Below, in pieces: positions 34,515 through 43,516 of a DNA stretch of 64,000 bases. The notes below the pieces were generated by a model. It saw only the letters and a program-made list of their open reading frames with translations, had not been told where the DNA came from and searched no databases. Position 1 is the first letter of the stretch. Each line of letters opens with the position of its first letter. The DNA is from HK1 sp965204915 (GTDB lineage Bacteria; Pseudomonadota; Gammaproteobacteria; HK1), in contig OZ242023.1 of NCBI GenBank assembly GCA_965204915.1, positions 5,208,001 through 5,272,000 on the forward strand, given 5' to 3'. The position numbers were made by a program, and so were the translations under genes.

Positions 34515-34980
34515 CGTCGTATCTCCGATTGCACGAATGACGTGCGCACGATTACCGTGCCAAGGATGCCCATCCTGCCACGGAACGAGCCAGGAATCAT
34601 TCCGAAGCCTGACTGCGCGGTATCCCGGAAGCGCCTTCCCGGGAACGGCGCGTCCTGACGGACGCGGGCGTCCCGCCCACCCTGGTCATTCCTGCGGAAG
34701 CGGGAATCCACGCCTTCCTGGGGACGGTGCGTCCTGACGGGCGCGGGCGTCTCGCCCGCAAGCGCGGACCGGAGGTCCGCCGCCGCAGGCCCGCCGGATG
34801 GCAGAGCGGGCGGCATCGCCAGCGGTCCCAGCGTCACCAGCGCCGGCGCCGGCGTCGCCAGCTATGCCGACATCGCCGGTAGATCCAGCGTCACCAGCAC
34901 CGGCGCCGACAACATCGCCGGCCCCCTCTCCACCCGAACCCTCCCCACCATCCCCCTCCCACTCCGCCGGGGCCGGAAGG
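34515..34980. repeat. Repeat-rich intergenic stretch with decayed methylase tail
   Basis: A ~50-base direct repeat (~34630-34680 and ~34712-34762, sharing GCGTCCTGACGG and CGCGGGCGTC) surrounds a single arm resembling the MITE inner repeat (CATTCCTGCGGAAGCGGGAA, from 34687). Next, CCAGCGTCACCAGC units (34828, 34885) encode Gly/Ala/Asp repeats on the minus strand. No intact gene is present. Confidence 0.7.
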
Positions 34981-35008
34981 GTCGCCTCCACACAGAAGGG
35001 GCCGCTCC
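34925..35008 (-). pseudogene. Duplicate/continuation of the methyltransferase 3' region
   Basis: Minus-strand codons SGPFCVEATLPAPAEWEGDG repeat the SGPFCVEAT found just before the stop of the methyltransferase at 35010 and then continue as intact family members do. So an original longer gene was interrupted here, and the 9-residue motif is present twice about 59 bases apart. Confidence 0.6.
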
Positions 35009-35009
35009 A

Positions 35010-36746
35010 CTACGCGCCTGCCACTCGGTAACCCAATGCCGTCGCCTCCACGCAGAAGGGGCCGCTCACCCGCGTGACGTTCCCGTCCGTCTCCGGGCGG
35101 TCCACCAGCACCTCCTCCTTGGCCGGCTCGTCGTTGGCGATGGATTCCAGGGTGACGTGGGGCACGATGCCGCCGATCTCCTCGCCCCTCCGGTTCTGCC
35201 GGCGCCGGTACTCGAAGCCGCCGGCCGGACCCCGCTCCGGCTCCGCGAGCCGGTAGAAGTCGAAGGTGCTCGTCAGCAGCCGCTGCCGGGCGAGCGCGAG
35301 CGGCACCCGGGAAGTGTCGGCGGTGATCCACCGCCGCCCCCACTTCTCCGCGCACCAGGCCGTGGTGCCGGAGCCGCAGGTGGGGTCGAACACGAGGTCG
35401 CCCGGATCGGTGGTCATCAGGAGGCAGCGCTCGACGACCTTGGGGTTGGTCTGGACGACATAGATCTTCTCGTCGGTGAAGCTGCCGGTCAGGGTGTCGG
35501 TCCAGAGGTTGCCCCGCTCCTTGTAGGGGAAGTCCGAGGCGAAGCGCCGATACTGGATGCTGTTGGCCGCCACGTGGATCCGGCCCGCGGCGGCGAGGCG
35601 TTCGAGCCCCGCCGGGTAGTTGGCCTTCCAGTGCGAATTGGCGCCCGGCTCGTAGACCCTGCCCTCGAACTCGAAGGGCTGCGGCTCGCGGGAGGCGCCC
35701 TGGCCCTGCATGTCGCCGGGTTTGTAGAGCCGGGCACCCTCGGGGAGCGGCGCTTCCCCGCGCCTCTCCGCCGCGCTCACCCCCCGGTAGCGGCCGTCCG
35801 GGAGCAGGACCCATCTCGCGTTGCCCTCGCCGGGCGTCGCCGGTTGTTCCTCGAACAGCTTCCGCACCTTCAGCCGCTCCGGGTCGCGCGCGTACCACAG
35901 CAGGAAGTCGCCGAGCGTCGCAAGCGTCCTGGTCTGAAAGCCCGAGGTGGTCTGGAAGCTGATCTGCGAGACGAAGCACTCCGGCCCGAACACCTCGTCC
36001 ATCACCTCGCGCACGTGGTGCAGGTTGGTGTCGGACATCTGCACGAAGATGCTCCCCGAAGGGTGGAGCAGCTCCCGCGCGAGCAGCAGCCAGTCCCGCA
36101 GGTAGGTGAGGAAGGAATGGATGCCCAGCTCCCAGGTGTCCCGGTACGCCTGCACCATCTCCGGCTCGCGCACCATGTGTTCGTCGTCGCCGTGGGTCAC
36201 GTCGCGCTTGCGCACGAAGGGCTGGAAGTTCGAGCCGAACTTCACCGCGTAGGGCGGATCCATGTAGATGGTCTGCACTTGGCCGCCGAGGCCCTCGTAT
36301 CCGGCGAGGGAGTTCATCACCACCAGGGAATCGCCGAGGATCAGCCGGTTCACCCACCCGTTGCGGTGCTCGTATGCCTTGAGCAGCCGATCGCGGATGG
36401 GGAGGTCGCTCTCCCCGAAGAGATCGAACATGTCCACCTGGCGGTCGCGGGTATGCCCCTTCAGGGTTTCGAGGATCGCGGCGGTGGACAGCCGCTCGTG
36501 TACGAACAGGGGCAGCGTGGGCACGTCGAAGGAGAGCCGCTCGGCCTTCCCGGCCCAGTCGAGGGCCGGGGAGAGGGAGGGGTCGTAACGCCAGGTGGCC
36601 GGCGGCTTCTTCTTGCGGAACTGCGCCTGCGTGCCGGCGTCGGGCCGAAGCAGGGCGCTCGCCTCGGGGTGGGCGTAGCTCCCGGTGCTCCGTTCCTTGC
36701 CGGCCCGGCTCGCGCTCTTCTTCGCCGTCTTCTTCCTGCTGGCCAT
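35010..36746 (-). CDS. Adenine-specific DNA methyltransferase (type III Mod-like), 3'-truncated
   Basis: A 578-residue N4/N6-type (beta class) methylase: catalytic DPPY in QTIYMDPPYAVKFGSNF (residues ~163-179) and AdoMet-binding FDPTCGSGTTAWCAEKW (~436). The start MASRKKTAKK at 36746 follows AAGGAG at 5 bases; an upstream in-frame Met at 36803 is less likely. Related proteins are about 900-1000 residues, continuing after GPFCVEAT; here a stop follows ALGYRVAGA, so the C-terminal third is lost. No restriction (Res) partner is adjacent. Confidence 0.85.
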   Translation of the reverse strand: MASRKKTAKKSASRAGKERSTGSYAHPEASALLRPDAGTQAQFRKKKPPATWRYDPSLSPALDWAGKAERLSFDVPTLPLFVHERLSTAAILETLKGHTRDRQVDMFDLFGESDLPIRDRLLKAYEHRNGWVNRLILGDSLVVMNSLAGYEGLGGQVQTIYMDPPYAVKFGSNFQPFVRKRDVTHGDDEHMVREPEMVQAYRDTWELGIHSFLTYLRDWLLLARELLHPSGSIFVQMSDTNLHHVREVMDEVFGPECFVSQISFQTTSGFQTRTLATLGDFLLWYARDPERLKVRKLFEEQPATPGEGNARWVLLPDGRYRGVSAAERRGEAPLPEGARLYKPGDMQGQGASREPQPFEFEGRVYEPGANSHWKANYPAGLERLAAAGRIHVAANSIQYRRFASDFPYKERGNLWTDTLTGSFTDEKIYVVQTNPKVVERCLLMTTDPGDLVFDPTCGSGTTAWCAEKWGRRWITADTSRVPLALARQRLLTSTFDFYRLAEPERGPAGGFEYRRRQNRRGEEIGGIVPHVTLESIANDEPAKEEVLVDRPETDGNVTRVSGPFCVEATALGYRVAGA

Positions 36747-36789
36747 CTGGACTCCTTGCCGCGTCGGGGTGCGTGGCGAAGGCCGCTCG

Positions 36790-38148
36790 TCACGTTCCGG
36801 CATTCGGGGGCGACGTTCCCGGGCGATGGCTGGGCTCGATCCATCGATCGACGAGGGACAGCTCCTCGGCGGTCAGCTCCATCCCGCTGTTTGCCACCAG
36901 GCTCAGGACGAAATACTCGAACGTGTCGGCCAACCTGGCCTCGGTCAGCGTCTCGTCGCTGCCGAGGTCGCAACCCGCGGACAGGAGGCCGTGCAGGATC
37001 CAACCGACGTGTTTGCGCGATACCGGATAGCCGAGCGCGCCGAGGCGGTCCCGTACCGCTTTTTCGACGGGTATGAGCTGATAGCCGTCCCTGCGGACCA
37101 CTTCGCAGACGACGTCGAACAGCTTCGTATACACGGAGCTTCGCAGCAAAGGCACGCCGCATACCGTCTGGATCCGTTTCGCCAGGCCATGGAGCCGCGG
37201 ATCCTCCATCTCGTCGATCAGGTGCGGCGGGGACGGGTAGTAGATGAACTCCGAATTCTCGTGCGCCACGAGCTTCAGGCCAAGACCGGGGAGGCGGGTT
37301 TTCAGGAAGGATTTGAAAGTCTTGTGGCCGAACCACTTCTCATTCCCGAACTCGCTCCGGATCGCCGAGGCCAGCTTCGCGATCGGCACCGCCTCGGAGG
37401 CGTCGTTCATGTACTGTTTGATGAAGTCGTCGATCCCGGCGAGTTGCCGGCGCGAAACGGATGGTTCCTCCCCGGCGGATTCCGGCGCCGGCTTCGGTCC
37501 GGCCGGATCGACGCGCCCGGGCTCCTTGCCACCGGCATCGAAGTCCATGACGGGCGCGGCTTTCCGGGCCAGCGCCTGCTCGACGAACCGGTCGGCTTCG
37601 ATGACCACGTCGGCCACGGCCCGATACGCCTGGGAGACGAGGTTGGGGGTCACGATGACCAGCCGCCGGTCATGGCGGCGCAGGCGGAGCAGCACCGGCG
37701 TGAAATCGGCGTCCCCGGACAGGATGATGAACTCGCCGAAGGAAGGCTGCTCCAAGGCGAGGGCATCGACGACGTCGAGGGCCATGGTGATGTCGGTCGA
37801 GCTCTTCCTCTGCCGGGTGAGCGAAGGGCAATCGACGACCTCGAACGCCGCCCGCGCAAAGTCGACACGGTAACGTCCGTAACCGATCCACCTGCCTTTC
37901 CCGTCCTTGTCGTCCTTGTTGGCCTTGTATCCGCCGTTCGGATTGAGATAGCACTTGCGCAGGAGGATGCGCCGGTACTCGGGGCCGTCATCGGCAAGCT
38001 CCGGCGTGTCGAAACGCGAAAGCCAGTCGAGCCAGCGGCCCGGATGGGTGGCGAACTTCTCGGCCGTGTCGTCGCCGTAATCGTGTCTCAGGCTGATGAA
38101 GAGGTTGTCGAAGTCGACGAACAACGCCGAATGGATCTTCGTCCGCAT
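36790..38148 (-). CDS. NYN-domain (LabA/Limkain-like) protein with OST-HTH/LOTUS domain
   Basis: The 452-residue protein opens with a PIN-like NYN nuclease domain: ALFVDFDNLFISLRHDYG (Asp ~11, 13), SSTDITMALDVVDAL (Asp ~119) and FIILSGDADFTPVLLRLRRH (SGDxDF). A LOTUS/OST-HTH-like unit follows around residues 240-320 (FIKQYMNDASEAVPIAKLAS... FKSFLKTRLPGLGLKL), then a second winged-helix-like region (AVRDRLGALGYPVSRKHVGW). The family is associated with RNA binding or turnover. It reads toward the methyltransferase. Confidence 0.85.
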   Translation of the reverse strand: MRTKIHSALFVDFDNLFISLRHDYGDDTAEKFATHPGRWLDWLSRFDTPELADDGPEYRRILLRKCYLNPNGGYKANKDDKDGKGRWIGYGRYRVDFARAAFEVVDCPSLTRQRKSSTDITMALDVVDALALEQPSFGEFIILSGDADFTPVLLRLRRHDRRLVIVTPNLVSQAYRAVADVVIEADRFVEQALARKAAPVMDFDAGGKEPGRVDPAGPKPAPESAGEEPSVSRRQLAGIDDFIKQYMNDASEAVPIAKLASAIRSEFGNEKWFGHKTFKSFLKTRLPGLGLKLVAHENSEFIYYPSPPHLIDEMEDPRLHGLAKRIQTVCGVPLLRSSVYTKLFDVVCEVVRRDGYQLIPVEKAVRDRLGALGYPVSRKHVGWILHGLLSAGCDLGSDETLTEARLADTFEYFVLSLVANSGMELTAEELSLVDRWIEPSHRPGTSPPNAGT

Positions 38149-38514
38149 GGCAGGTTGCCTCGTCCCGGGGAACGTTCGCCTTCGATCTTACCCCCGAAGT
38201 CCCTCCGCGACCCCTTGCAGCGATCCGCCTCCTCGAGCTCGCCGAGATCGATCGGCAGCTCGATCACGCGACGCAATCCTCCGGCACGGGAGAGGGCGGG
38301 GCGTGTCGATGCAGATCACCGATCGCGTCCATCCTCGTCCAGCTCCCGGAGAAGCGCGATCCGACGATGGTTCGGATCGGTCGCGCGCCCGGTCGCCGTC
38401 TCGTGCTCGCGTTCGCCCGATGCGTGCCGGTACCCTTGCGGTTGCGGGGAGACCGCCATCCCGCCCGCCCGCGCGAACGTCACGAGCCCGGCTCGAACCG
38501 CACGGAGCCCCGGA
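38149..38514. other. Intergenic stretch before the NCS2 permease; no gene recognised
   Basis: The divergent arrangement means promoters for the NYN gene and the permease should lie here, but no clear -35/-10 pair stands out. A minus-strand segment (LRRVIELPIDLGELEEADR, ~38220-38280) has protein-like composition and may be decayed coding sequence. Confidence 0.35.
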
Positions 38515-40365
38515 ATGCAGACCGAAGACGCCCACTCCAACAAGGCGCTACGTTACGAGCCCGACGAGAAGCCGCCGCACGCGCTCTCCTTCGGCCTCGG
38601 CTTCCAGCACGCGGCGCTGTGCATCGCGGGCGTGGTGCTCACCCCGGTCATCGTGATCCGGGCCGCGGGCGAGGGCGAGCCCTACCTGTCGTGGGCGATC
38701 TTCGCGGCGCTCGCGGTCAGCGGGCTGACCACGGTGCTGCAGGCGGTGCGGGTGGGGCGCATCGGCGCCGGATACATCCTCCTCATGGGCACCTCCGGGG
38801 CCTTCATCGCGGTATGCGTGACGGCGCTCGCCGAAGGCGGGCCGGCGCTGCTGGCGACCCTGATCGTCGTCTCCTCCCTGGGCCAGTTCGCGCTCTCGGC
38901 GCGGCTGTCGCGGCTGCGGCGGATCTTCACGCCCACCGTGGCCGGCACGGTGATCATGCTGATCCCGGTGACCGTCATGCCGATCATCTTCGGCATGTTG
39001 ACGGACGTGCCGGAGGGCGTCCCCCCGGCCGCCGCCCCGGCCAGCGCCGCCGCGACCATCCTGGTCATCGTGGGGCTTGCGCTACGCGCGCCGGGGATAT
39101 GGCGCCTGTGGGTGCCGATCGTCGGGATCGCGGCAGGCTGCGCCGTCGCCGCGTTCTTCGGCCTCTACGACGCCGGGCGCGTGGTCGAGGCCGCCTGGAT
39201 CGGGGCGCCCTCCGAGGGCTGGCCGGGCTTCGACCTCGATTTCGGTCCCGTGTTCTGGGCGCTCCTGCCCGCCTTCATGTTCGTGACCCACATCGGCGCG
39301 GTCGAGACAATCGGCGACGCCATCGCCATCCAGCGGGTCTCGTGGCGCAGGCCGCGGGCGGTGGATTTCCGCGTCGTACAGGGCGCGGTGGCCGCGGACG
39401 GGACGGGCAACCTGCTCTCCGGCCTCGCCGGCACGGTGCCGAACACCACCTACTCCACCAGCATCGCGATCACCGAGCTCACCGGCGTCGCTGCGCGCAG
39501 CGTCGGGGTGTGGATCGGGGTGGTGTTCATGGCGGCGGCGTTCCTGCCCAAGGTCTCGGCGCTGCTGCTGGCGATCCCGAGCCCGGTGGCCGCGGCCTAC
39601 GTGACGGTGCTGCTGGCCCTGCTCTTCGTCCTCGGGATGAGGATCGTGGTGCAGGGCGGGGTGGACTACCGCAAGGCGACGATCGCGGGGGTGGCGTTCT
39701 GGATCGGGGTGGGGTTCCAGAACCAGGTGATCTTCGCGGAGCACTTCGGCGACTGGTGGGGTGCGCTGCTCGGCAACGGCATGACCGCCGGCGGCCTCAC
39801 CGCGATCCTCCTGACGGTGTTCATGGAGCTGACGGGACCGCGCCGCAAGCGCATGGAGACGGTGCTGGGCGTGGAGGCGCTGCCGGAGGTCGAGACCTTC
39901 CTGCGCGGGTTCGCCTCCCGCCGGGGCTGGGGCGCGGAGGCGGCGCAACGGCTCCTCTCGGCCGGCGAGGAGACGATCCTGAGCCTCATGCGGCCGAGCG
40001 GGCCGGGCGGGGCGGATGACGGAATGGGCGGGGAGAACGAGGCAGGTGAGGAGGCGGGCGAGGGGAACGAGGTAGGCAAGGGAGCGGGCGAGGGGGCTGA
40101 CGAGGGGAACGAGGCGGGCAAGAGGCGGCGCCTGTTGCTGATCGCACGCGGCGGCAGGGAGGCGGCGGAGCTGGAGTTCATCGCCGGGCCCGGCGTGGAG
40201 AACCTGGAGGATCGGATGGTCCTCCTCGCGGAACGGGGCGGGGCGCCGGCCGAGCACGAGATCTCGCTTCGGCTGCTGCGCCACTACGCCTCGTCCGTGC
40301 GCCACCAGCAGTACCACGGCACGGACGTCGTGACGGTGCGCGTGGAGGGAGACGCGCGGGAGTAG
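38515..40365 (+). CDS. NCS2 family (nucleobase:cation symporter-2) permease
   Basis: The 616-residue membrane protein starts with MQTEDAHSNKALRYEPDEKP, then about 12-14 hydrophobic segments with the NCS2 pattern: HALSFGLGFQHAALCIAGVV, GYILLMGTSGAFIA, FVTHIGAVETIGDAIAI and NLLSGLAGTVPNTTYSTSIA (the NxGxxxxT-like transport motif). It probably imports xanthine, uracil or a related base. After the membrane domain there is a soluble tail with an acidic Gly/Glu repeat (AGEEAGEGNEVGKGAGEGAD, bases ~40010-40125) and then ~75 conserved-looking residues. The tail function is unknown. Confidence 0.85.
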   Translation: MQTEDAHSNKALRYEPDEKPPHALSFGLGFQHAALCIAGVVLTPVIVIRAAGEGEPYLSWAIFAALAVSGLTTVLQAVRVGRIGAGYILLMGTSGAFIAVCVTALAEGGPALLATLIVVSSLGQFALSARLSRLRRIFTPTVAGTVIMLIPVTVMPIIFGMLTDVPEGVPPAAAPASAAATILVIVGLALRAPGIWRLWVPIVGIAAGCAVAAFFGLYDAGRVVEAAWIGAPSEGWPGFDLDFGPVFWALLPAFMFVTHIGAVETIGDAIAIQRVSWRRPRAVDFRVVQGAVAADGTGNLLSGLAGTVPNTTYSTSIAITELTGVAARSVGVWIGVVFMAAAFLPKVSALLLAIPSPVAAAYVTVLLALLFVLGMRIVVQGGVDYRKATIAGVAFWIGVGFQNQVIFAEHFGDWWGALLGNGMTAGGLTAILLTVFMELTGPRRKRMETVLGVEALPEVETFLRGFASRRGWGAEAAQRLLSAGEETILSLMRPSGPGGADDGMGGENEAGEEAGEGNEVGKGAGEGADEGNEAGKRRRLLLIARGGREAAELEFIAGPGVENLEDRMVLLAERGGAPAEHEISLRLLRHYASSVRHQQYHGTDVVTVRVEGDARE

Positions 40366-40677
40366 CGGAGCCCTCCCGCCCCGGCCTTACCAGGGGGGTC
40401 GCCGTATCGCTGGCGGGTGGTCGGCGGAGAGCGGGCGCGTCACCGAAGAATCGATCGGGAAACGAGGGTGGCGGCGATGATCGGCGCCGCGCCCGGACGT
40501 ACAATTCGGGGACCGACGAGCGGATTGGCTGCACCGAGCCGCCTGTGCTCACCCGACCCGGCATCGCCGAAATCCTGCGTCGGTCGGCGAAATCTCCAGG
40601 CGTCCCGTCGCACGGACTTCACGGACAAGAGACCAGGCAGGGCGGAAGACATCCCGAAACACCACCTCGAGGACATC
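40366..40677. other. Intergenic stretch before the FAH gene; nothing recognised
   Basis: The FAH frame remains open upstream to 40417 but without a ribosome site or family similarity. No terminator or clear promoter is visible. Confidence 0.4.
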
Positions 40678-41526
40678 ATGAAGCTGGTCAGATACGGCTC
40701 GCCGGGCGCCGAGAAGCCCGGTCTCGTCGATTCCAGCGGCACGATCCGCGATCTCTCCGGCCATGTCCGGGACATCGACGGCTCGACCCTCTCTCCCGAC
40801 AGCCTGGCTGCGCTCGCGGCCATCGATCCCGCGTCTCTGCCCGCGGTCGAGGCCGGGACCCGGCTCGGCTGCCCGGTGGGCAACGTCGGCAAGCTGCTCT
40901 GCATCGGGCTCAACTACACCGATCACGCGAAGGAGGCCGGCCAGCCCATCCCGAACGAGCCGGTCCTGTTCATGAAGGCCACCACCGCGATCTCCGGGCC
41001 GAACGACAACGTGGTCCTCCCGAAAGGATCGGTGAAGAGCGACTGGGAGGTCGAGCTCGGGGTCGTCATCGGGTCGCGCGCGAGCTACGTCGAGGAGAGC
41101 GACGCCCTCGACTACGTCGCCGGCTACTGCCTCGTCAACGACGTCTCCGAACGGCAGTTCCAGCTCGAAGGCACCGGCCAGTGGGTGAAGGGCAAGAGCG
41201 CCGATACGTTCGCACCCATCGGCCCCTGGGTCGTGACCAGGGACGAGGTCCCGGACCCCGGCGCCCTCGACATGTGGCTGGAGGTCGACGGGCGCCGCTA
41301 CCAGGACGGCAATACGCGCACCATGATCTTCGACGTGAAGACGATCGTGAGCTACGTGAGCCGGCACATGACCCTGATGCCGGGCGACGTCGTCCCCACC
41401 GGCACTCCCCCGGGGGTGGGCGCCGGCCGGAAGCCCCAAGTGTTCCTGAAGCCGGGCAACGTCATGCGCCTCGGCATCGCCGGCCTGGGCGAGCAGCGCC
41501 AGGTGGTGGTGGCGTACCCCGGCTGA
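40678..41526 (+). CDS. Fumarylacetoacetate hydrolase-family protein
   Basis: The 282-residue FAH-fold enzyme has LCIGLNYTDHAKEAGQPIPN, metal-binding SDWEVELGVVIG (E-x-E) and KSADTFAPIGPWVVTRDEVP, then MTLMPGDVVPTGTPPGVGAG. It is the full length for the 2,4-diketo-3-deoxy-sugar-acid hydrolase subgroup (similar to L-fuconate/L-rhamnonate pathway hydrolases). The following IlvD/Edd dehydratase and dehydrogenase suggest a sugar-acid catabolic cluster. The substrate is inferred only. Confidence 0.88.
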   Translation: MKLVRYGSPGAEKPGLVDSSGTIRDLSGHVRDIDGSTLSPDSLAALAAIDPASLPAVEAGTRLGCPVGNVGKLLCIGLNYTDHAKEAGQPIPNEPVLFMKATTAISGPNDNVVLPKGSVKSDWEVELGVVIGSRASYVEESDALDYVAGYCLVNDVSERQFQLEGTGQWVKGKSADTFAPIGPWVVTRDEVPDPGALDMWLEVDGRRYQDGNTRTMIFDVKTIVSYVSRHMTLMPGDVVPTGTPPGVGAGRKPQVFLKPGNVMRLGIAGLGEQRQVVVAYPG

Positions 41527-41772
41527 CCCCGGGGAGCGATTCGGCGAAATCCGGAACCATTGCGCCCCGGCGCCACCGGCCTGGGCGAACAGCGCCGGGA
41601 CAGGAGATCGCGGCATGTCCCGGCTGGATCCGGGGACGGTGAGCGGTTCGGCGGGATCATGCCCCCGGCATCGCCGGTCCGGACGGATCGGACAGCGCCG
41701 GGAAACGGCGCAGCCCCGGCCGAGTCCGGACGGCTGGCCGGTTCGGTGAAATTCGAGGTGAGAGACGAAACG

Positions 41773-43503
41773 ATGAGCGAGAAGAAGAACGTCCGCCGTA
41801 GCGCCGAGTGGTTCGGCAAGGACGGCAAGGACGGGTTCCACCACCGGAGCTGGATGAAGAACCAGGGCCTGCCCCACCACCTGTTCGACGGCCGCCCGGT
41901 CATCGGGATCTGCAACACCTGGTCCGAGCTCACCCCGTGCAACGCGCACTTCCGGGTGCTGGCCGAGCGGGTCAAGCGCGGCGTCTACGAGATGGGCGGC
42001 TTCCCCCTCGAATTCCCGGTGATGTCCCTCGGCGAGACCCTGATGCGTCCCTCGACGATGCTCTACCGCAACCTCGTGAGCATGGACGTCGAGGAGTCCA
42101 TCCGCGCCAACCCCCTCGACGGCGTGGTGCTGCTCGTCGGCTGCGACAAGACCACCCCCGCCCTGCTCATGGGGGCGGCGAGCTGCGACCTCCCCGCCAT
42201 CGTCGTCTCCGGCGGCCCGATGCTCAACGGACGGTTCCGCGACGAGCAGATCGGCTCCGGCACCCACGTATGGAAGTTCGATGACATGGTGCGGGCCGGG
42301 GAGATGTCCATGCAGGAGTTCATGGACGCGGAGGCGTGCATGTCGCGCTCGGTCGGCCACTGCATGACGATGGGAACCGCCTCGACGATGGCGAGCATGT
42401 CGGAGTCCCTCGGCATGGCGCTGCCGACGAACGCCGCCATCCCCGCCGCGGACTCGCGCCGCAACGTGCTCGCCCACTTGGCGGGCCGGCGGATCGTGGA
42501 GATGGTGGAGGAGGGTCTGGCCATGTCGAAGATCCTCACCCGCGAGGCGTTCGAGAACGCCATCCGCACCAACGGGGCCATCGGCGGCTCCACCAACGCG
42601 GTGGTGCACCTGCTGGCGGTGGCCGGGCGCCTCGGCGTCGACCTCTCCCTCGACGACTGGGACACGCTGGGCCGCGACGTGCCGTGCATCGTGAACCTCA
42701 TGCCCTCCGGCAAGTACCTGATGGAGGATTTCTACTACGCGGGCGGGCTGCCCGCGGTACACCGGGAGCTCGCGGAAGCCGGGCTTCTCCACAAGGACGC
42801 GCCGACCGTGAACGGCCACACCCTGTGGGAGAACGTGAAGGATGCGCGGTGCTGGAACCGGGACGTGATCTTCCCCCTCGCCGAGCCCTTCAAGGCGCAA
42901 GGGGGCATCGCGGTGCTGCGCGGCAACCTCGCCCCGCAAGGTGCGATCCTCAAGCCCTCCGCCGCCACCGAATCGCTCATGCGCCACCGCGGGAAGGCGG
43001 TGGTCTTCGAGGACGTCGACGACTACAAGGCCCGCATCGACGCCCCGGACCTCGACGTCGACGCAACCAGCGTGCTGGTGCTCAAGGGCTGCGGGCCGAA
43101 GGGGTACCCGGGCTTCCCGGAGACCGGCAACATGGGGCTGCCCGCGAAGCTGCTCCGGCAGGGGGTGGCCGACATGGTGCGGATCTCCGACGCGCGCATG
43201 TCAGGCACCGCGTTCGGCACCGTGGTGCTGCACACCGCGCCGGAGGCGGCGGCCGGCGGCCCGCTCGCCCTGGTCCGGGACGGCGACGAGATCGAGCTCG
43301 ACGTCCCTGCCCGCAAGCTCGTGCTGCACGTCCCGGAGGAAGAGCTCGAACGGCGCCGCGCCGCGTGGCGGGCGCCGGAGCCGCATTCGGAGCGGGGATA
43401 CCTGAAGCTCTACCTGGACCACGTGATGCAGGCGGACACCGGCGCGGATCTCGACATCCTCGTCGGCCACAGCGGCGCGGGGGTGCCGCGCGAGAGCCAC
43501 TGA
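41773..43503 (+). CDS. IlvD/Edd family sugar-acid dehydratase (L-arabinonate dehydratase-like)
   Basis: The 576-residue iron-sulfur dehydratase carries cluster cysteines in IGICNTWSELTPCN (~47-60), LVGCDKTTPALLMGAASC (~121) and SVGHCMTMGTAST (~192), plus KGCGPKGYPGFPETGNMG. The sequence is closer to the L-arabinonate/xylonate-type branch (RSAEWFGKDGKDGFHHRSWM start) than to the branched-chain IlvD. It dehydrates a sugar acid to a 2-keto-3-deoxy acid. The 246-base spacer before it contains degenerate repeats of the FAH gene end. Confidence 0.9.
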   Translation: MSEKKNVRRSAEWFGKDGKDGFHHRSWMKNQGLPHHLFDGRPVIGICNTWSELTPCNAHFRVLAERVKRGVYEMGGFPLEFPVMSLGETLMRPSTMLYRNLVSMDVEESIRANPLDGVVLLVGCDKTTPALLMGAASCDLPAIVVSGGPMLNGRFRDEQIGSGTHVWKFDDMVRAGEMSMQEFMDAEACMSRSVGHCMTMGTASTMASMSESLGMALPTNAAIPAADSRRNVLAHLAGRRIVEMVEEGLAMSKILTREAFENAIRTNGAIGGSTNAVVHLLAVAGRLGVDLSLDDWDTLGRDVPCIVNLMPSGKYLMEDFYYAGGLPAVHRELAEAGLLHKDAPTVNGHTLWENVKDARCWNRDVIFPLAEPFKAQGGIAVLRGNLAPQGAILKPSAATESLMRHRGKAVVFEDVDDYKARIDAPDLDVDATSVLVLKGCGPKGYPGFPETGNMGLPAKLLRQGVADMVRISDARMSGTAFGTVVLHTAPEAAAGGPLALVRDGDEIELDVPARKLVLHVPEEELERRRAAWRAPEPHSERGYLKLYLDHVMQADTGADLDILVGHSGAGVPRESH

Positions 43504-43516
43504 GGCCGCGATGGCC

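Noticed and set aside
34687..34710. Third copy of the invertible MITE-like element
   Set aside because: Only a single diverged arm of the inner repeat is present, without outer ends or core.
35157..37076. Long plus-strand open frame (639 codons) opposite the methyltransferase
   Set aside because: It is antisense to DPPY and FDPTCGSGTT motif coding and has low-complexity composition typical of shadow frames.
37000..38514. NCS2 permease starting far upstream in the open frame (from 36685)
   Set aside because: The upstream part is antisense to the NYN gene; transmembrane sequence begins only after the ATG at 38515.
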